A stretch of DNA of 64,000 nucleotides from Actinoallomurus soli. Its GTDB lineage: Bacteria; Actinomycetota; Actinomycetes; Streptosporangiales; Streptosporangiaceae. Shown here piece after piece: positions 49,448 through 58,251 of this stretch. The notes below the pieces were generated by a model. That model worked only from the letters and a program-made list of their open reading frames with translations. It was not told the DNA's origin and did not search any database. A program made the position numbers and the translations under genes. The DNA lies in NCBI RefSeq assembly GCF_024055715.1, contig NZ_JAMXMV010000016.1, forward strand, positions 124,001 to 188,000, given 5' to 3'. Every line of letters starts with the position of its first letter. The first letter of the stretch is position 1.

Positions 49448-49466
49448 CTATTGCATAATGCAATAG
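49448..49466. promoter_or_regulatory. 19-bp perfect palindrome overlapping the ClC start codon
   Basis: CTATTGCATAATGCAATAG is a perfect palindrome around a central A, and its last G is the first base of the GTG start of the chloride-channel gene. TTGCAT/ATGCAA arms fit MarR- or PadR-type operators. No regulator is adjacent and no ribosome site is visible. Confidence 0.7.
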
Positions 49467-51352
49467 TGGTTGACGCTAAGCTGCTCCCTGGAACCGGCAG
49501 GTCGGACGACTCCATCCGTGTGCAGCGAGGCCGCGGTGGCGCGCTCACGGGCCTGCGGGAGGCCCCCTGGGGCATCATCGCCCTCTCTCTCCTCGTCGGC
49601 GCCGGAGCGGGTCTGGGCGCCATCGTCTTCCGCTGGCTGATCAAGACGTTCACGCACCTGTTCTCCGGGCACGCGGACTACTCCGCCGCCGGACGGGTCG
49701 CCAACCCGCACGTCCCCTGGCTGGGGCCCTGGTTCCTCCTCCTTGCCCCCGTGATCGGCGGCCTGGTGTACGGCCCGCTGGTGCAGCGCTTCGCCCGCGA
49801 GGCGCGCGGCCACGGCGTGCCCGAGGTGATGCTGGCCGTCGCCCAGCGCGGCGGACGGATCGGCGCCCAGGTCGCGGTGGTCAAGTCGCTGGCATCGGCG
49901 CTCTGCATCGGATCCGGCGGCTCCGTCGGCCGCGAAGGCCCCATCGTGCAGATCGGCTCCGCGCTCGGCTCGTCCATCGGACGGCTGATGCGGCTCTCGG
50001 AGAACCGCCTGCGGGTGCTGGTCGCCTGCGGCGCGGCGGGCGGGATCGCGGCGACCTTCAACGCCCCCCTGGCCGGGGTCTTCTTCGCGATGGAGCTGAT
50101 CCTGCGCGACTTCACCGCCGAATCGTTCGGCGCGGTCGTGCTGTCCGGCGTCACCGCCTCCGTCGTCGGCCGCGCCGCGATGGGCGACGTGGCCTTCCTG
50201 CAGCTTCCGTCCTTCCACGTGCGGCACCCGGCCGAGTACCTGCTGTACGCCCTCCTCGGCGTGGTCGCCGGCGCCGTCGGCGTCGGCTTCACCCGGATCC
50301 TTTACCTGATCGAGGACTTCTGCGACTGGGCGTGGCGCGGCCCCGAGTGGCTGCGCCCGGCCGCCGGCGGGCTGCTCCTGGGCGGGCTGCTGCTGGCGCT
50401 GCCGCAGATGTACGGCGTCGGCTATCCGGTCCTGGAGAACGCCATCGGCGGCCGCTACCTCATCGGCATGCTGCTCCTGCTCCTCGTCGGCAAGATGGTG
50501 GCGACCAGCCTCACGATCGGGATCGGCGGGTCGGGCGGCGTGTTCGCCCCGAGCCTGTTCATGGGCGCGATGTTCGGCAGCGCGTTCGGACTGGTCGTCC
50601 ACCACCTCCTGCCGGGGACGGTGGGCCCGGCGGGCGCCTACGGCCTGGTCGGCATGGGCGCGGTCTTCGCGGGCGCGGCCCGGGCCCCGATCACCGCGGT
50701 GGTCATCATGTTCGAGCTCACCGGCGAGTACTCGATCATCCTGCCGCTCATGCTGGCGATCGTCCTCGCCACGCTCGTCGGCAAGCTGCTGTCCGCCGAC
50801 ACCATCTACACCCTCAAGCTCCGCCGGCGCGGCATCGACATCGACGACCACACCCGCGCGAACCCCCTGGCCGCCAAGCCGGTGGCGGACGTCATCGAGC
50901 CCGTGCCCGCGCCGCTGCCCCAGGACACGCCGCTTCCGGAGGCCGCCCGCCGGCTCGTCCTGTCCGAGCACGGAGTCCTGCCCGTCACCGGGCCCGACGG
51001 GACCTACCGCGGCACGGTCAGCGCACGGGCGGCCGCCGAGGCCCTCACCGAGGGCGACCAGGCCCCGCCGACCATCGGCGAGCTCACCGAACTGCCCGCC
51101 CCCGTGACCTCCGACCTGTCCCTGGCCGACGCCCTGCACATCCTCGTCGGCGCTCCCGGGACGGGCCTGCCCGTGCTGGACGACTCCCGGACCACCCTCG
51201 TCGGCTGGATCACCCACCAGACCGTCCTGTCCGCCCTCCGCCCCGGGGGCGGCGCCGGGCCCCGGCAACCGGTCACCGACGTTCGTCGCGATCGTTCCCG
51301 CGGTTGGCGACGATCACCGCGACCGGCGGTATCGCGAACGCGACGATCGTGA
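49466..51352 (+). CDS. ClC-family chloride channel/transporter with CBS domains
   Basis: A 628-residue membrane protein. ClC signatures are GSGGSVGREGPIVQIGSALG (with the gating Glu in GREGP) and GIGGSGGVFAPSLFMGAMFG, plus FNAPLAGVFFAMELILRDF. A tandem CBS pair lies at about 480-600 (ARRLVLSEHGVLPVTGPDGT, then LHILVGAPGTGLPVLDDSRT). GTG at 49466 is chosen because upstream sequence is non-homologous, but there is no ribosome site and the codon is part of a palindrome, suggesting a leaderless, repressor-controlled transcript. The 3' end overlaps an antisense gene by 80 bases. Confidence 0.88.
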   Translation: MVDAKLLPGTGRSDDSIRVQRGRGGALTGLREAPWGIIALSLLVGAGAGLGAIVFRWLIKTFTHLFSGHADYSAAGRVANPHVPWLGPWFLLLAPVIGGLVYGPLVQRFAREARGHGVPEVMLAVAQRGGRIGAQVAVVKSLASALCIGSGGSVGREGPIVQIGSALGSSIGRLMRLSENRLRVLVACGAAGGIAATFNAPLAGVFFAMELILRDFTAESFGAVVLSGVTASVVGRAAMGDVAFLQLPSFHVRHPAEYLLYALLGVVAGAVGVGFTRILYLIEDFCDWAWRGPEWLRPAAGGLLLGGLLLALPQMYGVGYPVLENAIGGRYLIGMLLLLLVGKMVATSLTIGIGGSGGVFAPSLFMGAMFGSAFGLVVHHLLPGTVGPAGAYGLVGMGAVFAGAARAPITAVVIMFELTGEYSIILPLMLAIVLATLVGKLLSADTIYTLKLRRRGIDIDDHTRANPLAAKPVADVIEPVPAPLPQDTPLPEAARRLVLSEHGVLPVTGPDGTYRGTVSARAAAEALTEGDQAPPTIGELTELPAPVTSDLSLADALHILVGAPGTGLPVLDDSRTTLVGWITHQTVLSALRPGGGAGPRQPVTDVRRDRSRGWRRSPRPAVSRTRRS

Positions 51353-51479
51353 GCGCCGCGGCCGCCGTCGCCGAGAACCGTACGACGACCGTCCAGGACA
51401 GCAGGAACAGCACCAGGCAGACGGACATCATGGCCAGGTAGGCCCGCCGGCGGCTCCGCTGCCCGCTCACATCGATCAT
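51273..51479 (-). CDS. Small DUF3099-like membrane protein
   Basis: A 68-residue protein with a basic start (MIDVSGQRSRRRAYLAMMSV) and two helices (LVLFLLSWTVVVRFSATA, then ALTIVAFAIPPVAVIVANRG) and a charged NDRDERR tail, a pattern of DUF3099. ATG at 51479 follows GGTGGAG. Its last 80 bases lie antisense to the end of the ClC gene, whose tail there is an Arg/Pro/Gly-rich stretch. Function unknown. Confidence 0.7.
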   Translation of the reverse strand: MIDVSGQRSRRRAYLAMMSVCLVLFLLSWTVVVRFSATAAAALTIVAFAIPPVAVIVANRGNDRDERR

Positions 51480-51581
51480 CCCGATCTCCACCAGGAAGCA
51501 GTCAGACGAGGCCCTACCCGGGCAGGACGGCGCCATGACGGCATCGCCACCCCGCTTCTCGCCACGGGGGGAGTCCCGCCG

Positions 51582-52136
51582 TCAGTCGTCGGTCGGCGGC
51601 CGTGCCGGGAAGCCGGCCGCCTCGCGCAGCCCCTGATCGACGAGATCGGGGCGCTCGACGCTCGACCGGCTCTCCGGAACGATCGTGAGGCCGCCTTTCG
51701 CCTCGTACAGGACGAACCGCACGCCGGACAGGTCGAACACTCCTCGCTGCCGGAGCTGCGCCAGCAGATCGCCCTCCGTCAGGCCGCAGATCGCCAACTG
51801 GTCCCGGCGAATGGCTCCGTGCGCGACGAGCACCCGGATCCGGTGGTCGGTGAGCCGGCGGAAGAGCGGGTGGAACCGCAGCGCGGCGACCACACGGTGC
51901 ATGACGATCAGGGTGACCAGGGCCACGGCCCCGGTGATGAACGACTGCGTCGAAGCGATCGCCGTCCGGCCCACGATCGCGCCGACGGCCACCGCGGCGA
52001 TGAAGTCGGTGATCGTCCACTGGGCCAGCGTGCGCCTCTCGCCCAGGCGCAGTGCGATCAGCGCCGTCCCGTACATGAGCGCGGCCTTGCCCGCAGTCGC
52101 CCCCAGGTGCATCCAGTTGCCAATGAGCCACGACAT
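51582..52136 (-). CDS. DUF421 (YetF-like) membrane protein
   Basis: A 184-residue protein: three N-terminal helices (ALMYGTALIALRLGERRTLA, TITDFIAAVAVGAIVGRTAI, SFITGAVALVTLIVMHRVVA) then a soluble YetF-type domain (RFHPLFRRLTDHRIRVLVAH, LTEGDLLAQLRQRGVFDLSG, VRFVLYEAKGGLTIVPE). The family is broadly distributed; in spore-formers members act in spore or membrane functions. It stands alone. Confidence 0.87.
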   Translation of the reverse strand: MSWLIGNWMHLGATAGKAALMYGTALIALRLGERRTLAQWTITDFIAAVAVGAIVGRTAIASTQSFITGAVALVTLIVMHRVVAALRFHPLFRRLTDHRIRVLVAHGAIRRDQLAICGLTEGDLLAQLRQRGVFDLSGVRFVLYEAKGGLTIVPESRSSVERPDLVDQGLREAAGFPARPPTDD

Positions 52137-52447
52137 GCCGGCTCTTATCCCCAGCGAGCCGATCGTCCCACCGGAAGGCGGTCCTCAGGCCGGGCTCCGG
52201 CCTGGCTCCGGCCTGGCTCCTCGCGCGGGTCCCGGTCTCCGTCGCCGGCCGGCGTGCCGGATCGCGGCGGGCGCTGGTGGATGCAGAGCTCGCGCCGGTG
52301 GCCGCCTCGCGCAGCGGCGGCAAGCCGCCGGAGCCAAGCAGCTCGCCCTCCGCTTCGGCGAGCAGACGGCGCGACCGAACGAATGACCACGTTCCCGCAG
52401 GCATACATGTCCGGCCGCAAGCTCGGCCACCCGGGAGGTGATCCCGA
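52137..52447. other. 311-bp gene-poor region
   Basis: No gene is supported between the DUF421 start and the ArsR stop. An 11-bp tandem repeat GGCTCCGGCCT (2.5 copies) lies at 52193-52220. A short open stretch ending at 52451 (MTTFPQAYMSGRKLGHPGGD) has no family match that I recognise. Confidence 0.45.
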
Positions 52448-52786
52448 CTAGACCTCAGACGCTTGAGCGGGGCCGTCGGCGAGTATGGCATCGATCAGCC
52501 CGGGGAACCGCTGGTCGAGTGCCTCCCTGCGCAGGACCGGGTAGCGGGAGGTTCCCTCTGCGCGGCACTCGTTGACCCCGGCGCCGAGAAGCTGCTTGAG
52601 GTGGTACGAGCAGGTCGAGGGGGGCAGGCCGACGTGCTCGGCGACCTGGCCGGTGCTGCGGAGCTTCCCGTCCGCGAGCAGCCGCACGATCTCCAGCCGC
52701 ACCGGATCTCCCAGGGTCCGCATGACCGTCGCCAGGTGCAGCTCGGGCGCTGGCGGGGTCGGCTTGGGCCGGCGTGAGGAAGACAT
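52448..52786 (-). CDS. ArsR-family transcriptional regulator
   Basis: A 112-residue winged-helix repressor: VMRTLGDPVRLEIVRLLADG and VAEHVGLPPSTCSYHLKQLL are the helix-turn-helix. Only one Cys pair in weak spacing is seen (STCSYH and NECRAEG), so metal sensing is uncertain; many non-metal ArsR proteins control reductases. It is divergent from a quinone-reductase-like gene with a TTCCAAA-GA-TTTGGAA operator between them. Confidence 0.92.
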   Translation of the reverse strand: MSSSRRPKPTPPAPELHLATVMRTLGDPVRLEIVRLLADGKLRSTGQVAEHVGLPPSTCSYHLKQLLGAGVNECRAEGTSRYPVLRREALDQRFPGLIDAILADGPAQASEV

Positions 52787-52813
52787 GACCCCATGGTACC
52801 GTCATTCCGATAC

Positions 52814-52829
52814 TTCCAAAGATTTGGAA
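52814..52829. promoter_or_regulatory. ArsR operator TTCCAAAGATTTGGAA
   Basis: A 7-bp perfect inverted repeat with a 2-base centre, 28-43 bases upstream of the ArsR start and just before the reductase start. The position suits autorepression and control of the reductase. Confidence 0.7.
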
Positions 52830-52850
52830 ATATGGAAGGAGTGGCGGATC

Positions 52851-53830
52851 GTGAGAGTGGTGTCGATTCCCCGTTACGGGGACCCGAGGTCCTGATCATG
52901 GACGATGTCGACATTCCGCGTCCGGCAGCGGGGCAGGTCACGATCGATGTCGCGTATGCCGGCGTGAACTTCGCCGATGTCATGTACCGGAGGGGAACGG
53001 TTCCGCTTGCCCTGCCGCTGACGCCGGGGATCGAGGTCTCCGGCCGGATCCGTGCGGTGGGCGAGGGAGTGGATCACCTCGCTCCGGGGCAGCCCGTCGC
53101 AGCGTTGACGATCGTCGATGCCGGCGGGTACGCCGAGGTCGTCGCGGTCGACGCCCGCCTCGTCGCTCCTCTTCCCAGCGAGGATGACGACCTGCTCATG
53201 ACCGCTGCGGGTACACCGTCGAACACCACCACGGCAGTGATGGCCCTCACCCGCGCCGGACGCCTCGTCCCCGGCGAGGTCATTCTCGTGCACGCCGCGG
53301 CCAGCGGCCTGGGCAGCCAGATCGGCCAGGTCGCCGCCGCCCTCAAACCGCGGCAGGTCATCGGCACGGTGGGCCATCCGGACAAGACCGACGCGGCCCG
53401 CGCCTTCGGCTACGACACCATTCTGCTGCGCGACCAATGGCTGCAGGATCCCGCCGCTGCGCCGCGGCCTGACCTTGTCATCGATCCCGTCGGCGGACCT
53501 GCCCGTGCCGCCGGCCTGGACGCGCTCGGCCCGGACGGCCGCCTGGTCGTCATCGGCAACGCCTCCGACAGCGCCGAGTTCAGCGTCGGTACCAACGACT
53601 TGTTCTTCACCAGCCGGACAGTCGCCGGGTTCAGTCTCGGCGCGATCAGTGCAGCCCATCCCGAGCCGGCGGGGGACGCGCTGCGGCACGCGGTCCACTT
53701 GGTCGTCTCCGGCGAGGTCCGAGTCGATGTGAACACTGTGCTGCCGCTGGACCAGACGGTCGAGGCGCACCGGCGGGTCGAGTCAGGCGCAACTACCGGC
53801 AAGACCGTCCTGGCGGTCGGCCGCTCCTGA
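52851..53830 (+). CDS. Zinc-less MDR reductase, frameshifted in its first 15 codons
   Basis: A medium-chain NADPH:quinone reductase of about 325 residues: VTIDVAYAGVNFADVMYRRG, PGIEVSGRIRAVG, HAAASGLGSQIGQVAAALKP and DPVGGPARAAGLDALGPDGR. The expected N-terminus MRVVSIPRYGDP begins at GTG 52851 with an AGGAG upstream, but after the GAC-CC at 52881-52886 the frame changes and continues as PEVLIMDDVDIPRP. One base is missing in a C/G run. The continuous frame can only start at 52832 (ATG) with an unrelated MEGVADRESG. It is controlled by the divergent ArsR protein. Confidence 0.85.
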
Positions 53831-53839
53831 TCCGCCCGG

Positions 53840-53859
53840 ACCCGGCGGCCCGACCGGGT
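53840..53859 (+). terminator. Hairpin after the ArsR-controlled reductase
   Basis: ACCCGG and CCGGGT form a 6-bp stem with an 8-base loop, ten bases after the stop. Confidence 0.4.
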
Positions 53860-54022
53860 TACCGCAACGACACGCCTTCGCATCCGACCGCCGGGCCCAG
53901 AACGGGCGTTCCGCCCAGGGGCAGCAGCAGACAGCACCGCACCCTGAGCGACCGGGCGCCAGCCCCCAGTGGCGCCATCTGCTCCTTTCTCTCGTCCATT
54001 GCCTCCAACGAAGGGTTTGATC

Positions 54023-55033
54023 ATGAAGGTCTACCGCCTCGGCCGACGCGGCAGCATCCACAGCCTCGGCCTTCACGAGGAGCCCGTGCCGCGGCCGCAG
54101 CGCGGAGAGGTCCTGGTCCGCGTCCGGGCCGTTTCCCTGAACTACCGCGACCTGGCCATGGTCTACGGCCACTATTTCCCCGACGCTCCCGACGGTCTGA
54201 TCCCGGTCTCGGACGCGGCCGGGGAGGTCGCCGACGTCGGCGAAGGGGTGACCGGCTTCGCCATCGGCGACCGGGTCATCAACGTCTTCAACCCCCGCTG
54301 GTTCGGCGGACCATACCCCGGAACCGCCGCCTACGAGTACGGCACGGCCCAGGACGGCTGGCTGACGCAGTACAAGACCGTCTCGGAAGAGAGCCTGGTC
54401 GCCATGCCCCACGGGATGTCCTTCGAGCAGGCGGCCACGCTGCCCTGCGCGGCCGTCACCGCATGGACCGCGCTGACCGGGCCGCTGCCGGTCACCGCTG
54501 GCGACACCGTGCTCACCCAGGGAACCGGCGGGGTGTCGCTGTTCGCCCTGCAACTGGCAAAACTCATCGGCGCCCGTGTCATCGCCACCACCTCCAGCCC
54601 CGCCAAAGCCGAACGGCTCACGGCGCTCGGGGCCGACGAGGTCATCGACTACACAAGCAATCCCCAGTGGGGCCGGCTCGCGCGAGAACTGACCGGGGGC
54701 CGCGGCGTGGACCGCATCATCGAGGTCGGAGGGGCCGCCACCTTCGCTCAGACCCTGATCGCCGGCAGCGACCGCGCCGAGATCGACGCCATCGGCTTCC
54801 TCGGCCCCAAGGACTGGGGCGTGGAATTCATGGACCTGTTCAACGGCGGCTTCGAGACCATCCGCAGGATCCGTGTCGGCAGCCGCCAGGACACCCAAAG
54901 CCTCCTCCGCTTCCTGGCCCGGCACAACCTCGAACCGGTCATCGACGGCGTCTACCCCTTCGAGCAGACCCTCGACGCATGGCACCGCCTCGACACCCGT
55001 GCGAATTTCGGCAAAGTCGTCATCACGCTGTGA
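54023..55033 (+). CDS. MDR-family alcohol dehydrogenase-like oxidoreductase
   Basis: A 336-residue NAD(P)-dependent reductase: MKVYRLGRRGSIHSLGLHEE, VRVRAVSLNYRDLAMVYGHY, VSDAAGEVADVGEG, LTQGTGGVSLFALQLAKLIG and PFEQTLDAWHRLDTRANFGK. No complete zinc ligand set, so more likely a quinone or enoyl reductase than an alcohol dehydrogenase. It lies 192 bases after the frameshifted reductase, in the same direction, with its own ribosome site, and may share ArsR control or be independent. Confidence 0.9.
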   Translation: MKVYRLGRRGSIHSLGLHEEPVPRPQRGEVLVRVRAVSLNYRDLAMVYGHYFPDAPDGLIPVSDAAGEVADVGEGVTGFAIGDRVINVFNPRWFGGPYPGTAAYEYGTAQDGWLTQYKTVSEESLVAMPHGMSFEQAATLPCAAVTAWTALTGPLPVTAGDTVLTQGTGGVSLFALQLAKLIGARVIATTSSPAKAERLTALGADEVIDYTSNPQWGRLARELTGGRGVDRIIEVGGAATFAQTLIAGSDRAEIDAIGFLGPKDWGVEFMDLFNGGFETIRRIRVGSRQDTQSLLRFLARHNLEPVIDGVYPFEQTLDAWHRLDTRANFGKVVITL

Positions 55034-55061
55034 CCCCCGGCCCTCGCGTACTCGGGCTCTG

Positions 55062-56480
55062 TCATGGCGCGGTACCGAATCCGCGTGGTCCCGCGAGGAG
55101 CCGGTCCACGGCGGCGTCGAGGTCGGCGGGGGCGGTGACGCCCACCGCGCGGACGACGCCGTGCTCGTCGACGAGCACGTTCGTCGGGACCCCGCGGATG
55201 CCGAGGCGAGCCGCGTACGCGCCGGTCTCGTCCAGCAGGATCGTCCCCCGGATGTTCCACACCTCCGCGAAGTGGCGTGCCTCGCGGCCGGCGTCCCGGC
55301 TCTCCCACACGTTGATTGAAATGATCTCCAGCCCCGACCGGGCCGTACGGCGGCGCAGCTCCTCCAGGACCGGCGCCTCCGCGTTGCACGGGCCTCACCA
55401 GCTGGCGAAGAAGTTGATCACGTATTTCTTCTCCGCCCACTCCCGCGTGGTGCGGATCCGCCCGGTGTGCAGGTCCGGCAGCGCGAAACCGGGCAACGGC
55501 CGCCCGACGGCCGGGTGCCGCGCGGGCGGCTCGGGGCCGGGCAGCCACGGCCGGTCCACGACCGTGAGGCTGCCGCTGCCCGCGTTCGACACCAGCAGGC
55601 GGCCCGTCGCAGGATCGACGACGCAGTCCCCCGGCCCGTACCCGACCCGGATCCGGTGGCTCTCGGCGCCGGCGCGCGCGTCGAGCACGCTGACCGTGCC
55701 GGCTCCCCGGTTGCACACGTACACGTGGTGGCCGTCGCGCGAGACGGCCACGCCCACGGGAGCCCGTTCCACCGTGAACCGCCCGCCGATCCGCCCGTCG
55801 GCGAGCGAGAGCCACAGGACCGTGTTCTCCAGCGAGTTCGCGACGTACAGCCGGTCGGTCGCCGGGTCGGCGACGGTCTTGCACGGCCCACGCCCCACGG
55901 CGATGCGGTCCAGCGGGCGCAGCGTGGCCGCGTCGAAGACGGTGAGCGACGCGGCCATGAAGTTCGCGCAGTACCCGCGGTCGCGCCGCAGGTCGATCGC
56001 GATGCTGCCGGCGCCGAGCCCGGCGGGGATCGCCGCGATCGGTTCGAGGCGGTCGACGTCGACCACGGTGACCGTGGACCCGGCGGTGTCGCCGCTGAAG
56101 ATCCGCCGCAGCCGCGGATGGTACCCCAGCCCCGCCGGGTACGCTCCGACGGCGATCCGTGTGATCGGCTCTCCGGTCGCGGCGTCCAGGACGCTGATGG
56201 TGTCCGACCGGGCGTCGGCGGTGAACAACCGCCCGGTCGGAGCGTCGAAGATGAGCGGTATGGGCTCCCGGCCGACGCGCGCCCGCCAGAGGGGCGTCAT
56301 CCGGACGAGGTCGACGGCGGTCACGGCGTCGCTGCGCGAGCAGGCCACGAACGCCCGCCGCCGCCGCACGTCGACCGCGATCGCCTCGGGCCCCATGCCG
56401 ACGCGCACGTGCGCCAGGACGCGGTGAGCACGGTCGAACCCGCCGTACCCGTCGTCCGCCGTCGGCTCCACCGGGCCCAT
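55062..56480 (-). CDS. YVTN beta-propeller/thioredoxin (TlpA-like) fusion, candidate selenoprotein with in-frame UGA
   Basis: Read through one TGA, this encodes 472 residues. Residues 10-320 are YVTN/NHL-type propeller blades (VAFVACSRSDAVTAVDL-like units such as DTISVLDAATGEPITRIAVG and HHVYVCNRGAGTVSVLDARA). Residues 330-472 are a TlpA-like thioredoxin fold (FALPDLHTGRIRTTREW, KYVINFFASW, then GPCNAEAPVLEELRRR, GIRGVPTNVLVDEHGVVRAV with the cis-Pro). The TGA at 55395-55397 is codon 362 and replaces the first Cys of the W-C-G-P-C active site; the resolving Cys is kept. The frame is otherwise open on both sides. Selenocysteine insertion (U-G-P-C) is the best explanation; a nonsense mutation is the alternative. 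No export signal is obvious. Confidence 0.72.
55320..55394 (-). promoter_or_regulatory. Region that should hold a SECIS element if the UGA is recoded
   Basis: In the mRNA, 23 bases after the UGA is a GGUC, the core found in the loop of many bacterial SECIS hairpins. GGCGC and GCGCC arms flank it within a 26-base span that could form a hairpin with an internal loop. I could not fold it, so the structure is only suggestive. Confidence 0.3.
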
Positions 56481-56543
56481 AGGGCTACGCGTTGCCAGCG
56501 GACCACCAGCGGAAACAAGGCGGTGCGCAAAGAACGCGGACGA

Positions 56544-58055
56544 TCATCGGCACCGTGTCGCCCGGTGCTCGGACTCGGCGGCCGTCGCGACGTCCCGGGG
56601 ATAGGCGGGCAGGGCCCGAAGGAGGATCACGGCGTTCGCCACGAGCGGCACGAGCATCACCAGGAAGGCGTACATCAGTCCCTGGGCGCGGTTACCGGCC
56701 CGGGCGCCGAACACGTCGGCCAGGAGACCGAACGTCACGGGCGCGGCGGCCTCGGCTCCCATCCGCAGGACGGTGCGGACGGCCTCGGCGCGCCCCCACA
56801 GGCGGAAGTGGATGACGTCCAGTCGCGCGGCGTCCAGCGGAGGGTTCGCCGCGGTCAGCGACGCGGCAGCGAGCAGGAAGGCCGGCAGCGCGACGACCAC
56901 CGCCGTGGTCAGGAGGCCGGGAAGGAACAGCCCGGCCGCCAGCAGGTAGGCCACCGCGGGGACGACCACGCGGGCGCCGAGGAGCCCGCGGCGGGTGAGC
57001 CGGTCGGCGACCCGTCCCCCGGTCAGCACCCCCGCCAGCGCGCCGGCGCCGATGAGGATCGCCAGGCCGCTGACCGCCGCGTGGCCGAGACCGTAGCGCC
57101 GCATGACGAAGTCGACGCCGAACGTCCGCAGGGCCGCGAAGAAGAAGTACCCGAGCGCGGACGCGACGATCAGCACGACGTTCGTGCGGATCCGCAGCAC
57201 GTAGCGCGCCGCCGCCCACAGCGACATCCCCGCCGGATCACGCCGCAGCACCAGGGCGGGGTCGGGGCGGACGCCGTGTTCCCGCACCGCGGACCGCGCC
57301 ACGTCGTCCTGGTCCGGCCCGCGCTCCGCGTCCTCCTCTCCGCTTCCCTGTGCCCCGCCCGCCCGCTCGTCCAGGCGCACATCACCGGGCCGTAGCCGGC
57401 TCTGGCCGCCGCGCGCCGGCTCGGGAAGCCGGCGCGCGATCACGTACACCAGTCCCAGCCCGAGCACGGCGAGGAACGCGAAGGCCGCCCGCCACGTCAG
57501 CAGGGGCGCCAGGTTCCCGCCGACGAGCAGGCCGAGACCGGCGCCGAGCAACTCGCCGCTGAGCACGAACCCGTAGATCCGGCCGCGCTCTCCGGGCGGG
57601 AAGTAGTCACCGATCAGCGAGGCGACCGGCGGCCCGGAGGTGGCGGTGACGGCGCCGAGCGCGAGCCGCGACAGCAGCAGCCACAGGAACGAACCGGCGA
57701 GCGCGCCGACCACCATGGCCGCGCCCCACAGGACGATGCTCACCGCCAGCAGCCGGGAGCGGTTCACCCGGTCGGTCAGCGCGCCGACGGGAACGGCGGC
57801 CAGCGCGCCGACCCCCGATGAGACCGAGGTGAGCGCGCCCAACTGGGTGTTCGTGATGCCCAGGCTCTGCTTCAGCTCCGGGGCAACCGCTCCGATCGTT
57901 CCCTTGTCGGCGGCGTCCAGCGCCATCACGCCGGCGAGGATCGCGATCACCTGGAAACGCGCCGGGCCTCCGACGAGCTCCAGCAGCCGCCGTCTCGCCC
58001 AGCCGACGGCCTGACGCAGTGGAACGGTGAACCGATGACCTGCCGAGGCCGGCAT
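56544..58055 (-). CDS. MFS transporter
   Basis: A 503-residue major facilitator with twelve helices. AILAGVMALDAADKGTIGAV, GALTDRVNRSRLLAVSIVLW (motif A-like loop) and PPVASLIGDYFPPGERGRIY mark the first half. A hydrophilic insert of about 70 residues (VRLDERAGGAQGSGEEDAER) lies between helices 6 and 7. It is on the opposite strand to the hyp genes, sharing their upstream gap, and next to the candidate selenoprotein. A nickel or other substrate role is not shown. Confidence 0.88.
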   Translation of the reverse strand: MPASAGHRFTVPLRQAVGWARRRLLELVGGPARFQVIAILAGVMALDAADKGTIGAVAPELKQSLGITNTQLGALTSVSSGVGALAAVPVGALTDRVNRSRLLAVSIVLWGAAMVVGALAGSFLWLLLSRLALGAVTATSGPPVASLIGDYFPPGERGRIYGFVLSGELLGAGLGLLVGGNLAPLLTWRAAFAFLAVLGLGLVYVIARRLPEPARGGQSRLRPGDVRLDERAGGAQGSGEEDAERGPDQDDVARSAVREHGVRPDPALVLRRDPAGMSLWAAARYVLRIRTNVVLIVASALGYFFFAALRTFGVDFVMRRYGLGHAAVSGLAILIGAGALAGVLTGGRVADRLTRRGLLGARVVVPAVAYLLAAGLFLPGLLTTAVVVALPAFLLAAASLTAANPPLDAARLDVIHFRLWGRAEAVRTVLRMGAEAAAPVTFGLLADVFGARAGNRAQGLMYAFLVMLVPLVANAVILLRALPAYPRDVATAAESEHRATRCR

Positions 58056-58080
58056 AGGCCCCCTGTTTCCGCGAGACCCG

Positions 58081-58113
58081 GGCGGACACCGGCGCGACGG
58101 TCAAATGTCCGCC
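58081..58113. promoter_or_regulatory. Inverted repeat in the MFS/hyp divergent region
   Basis: GGCGGACA and TGTCCGCC are perfect inverted 8-mers separated by 17 bases in the gap between the divergent MFS and hypC genes. A GGCGGCGGGTGCCGCC hairpin lies just downstream. Possible operator for hydrogenase genes. Confidence 0.45.
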
Positions 58114-58251
58114 ATACCGGCGGCGGGTGCCGCCTTTCCGCGGAGATGACGGCTCCCATGACGGCGCGAGAGACGACCCCGGGTAGGTAGCGCGGAGAAG
58201 CCGAGTCACGCCTGGGGCCGCCGGGCCGACGGTGGGGGCGGGAGTACGCGG

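Noticed and set aside
55062-55310. Separate small gene starting at an internal ATG (MWESRDAG)
   Set aside because: It is the in-frame C-terminal continuation of the thioredoxin domain beyond the TGA, without its own ribosome site or complete fold.
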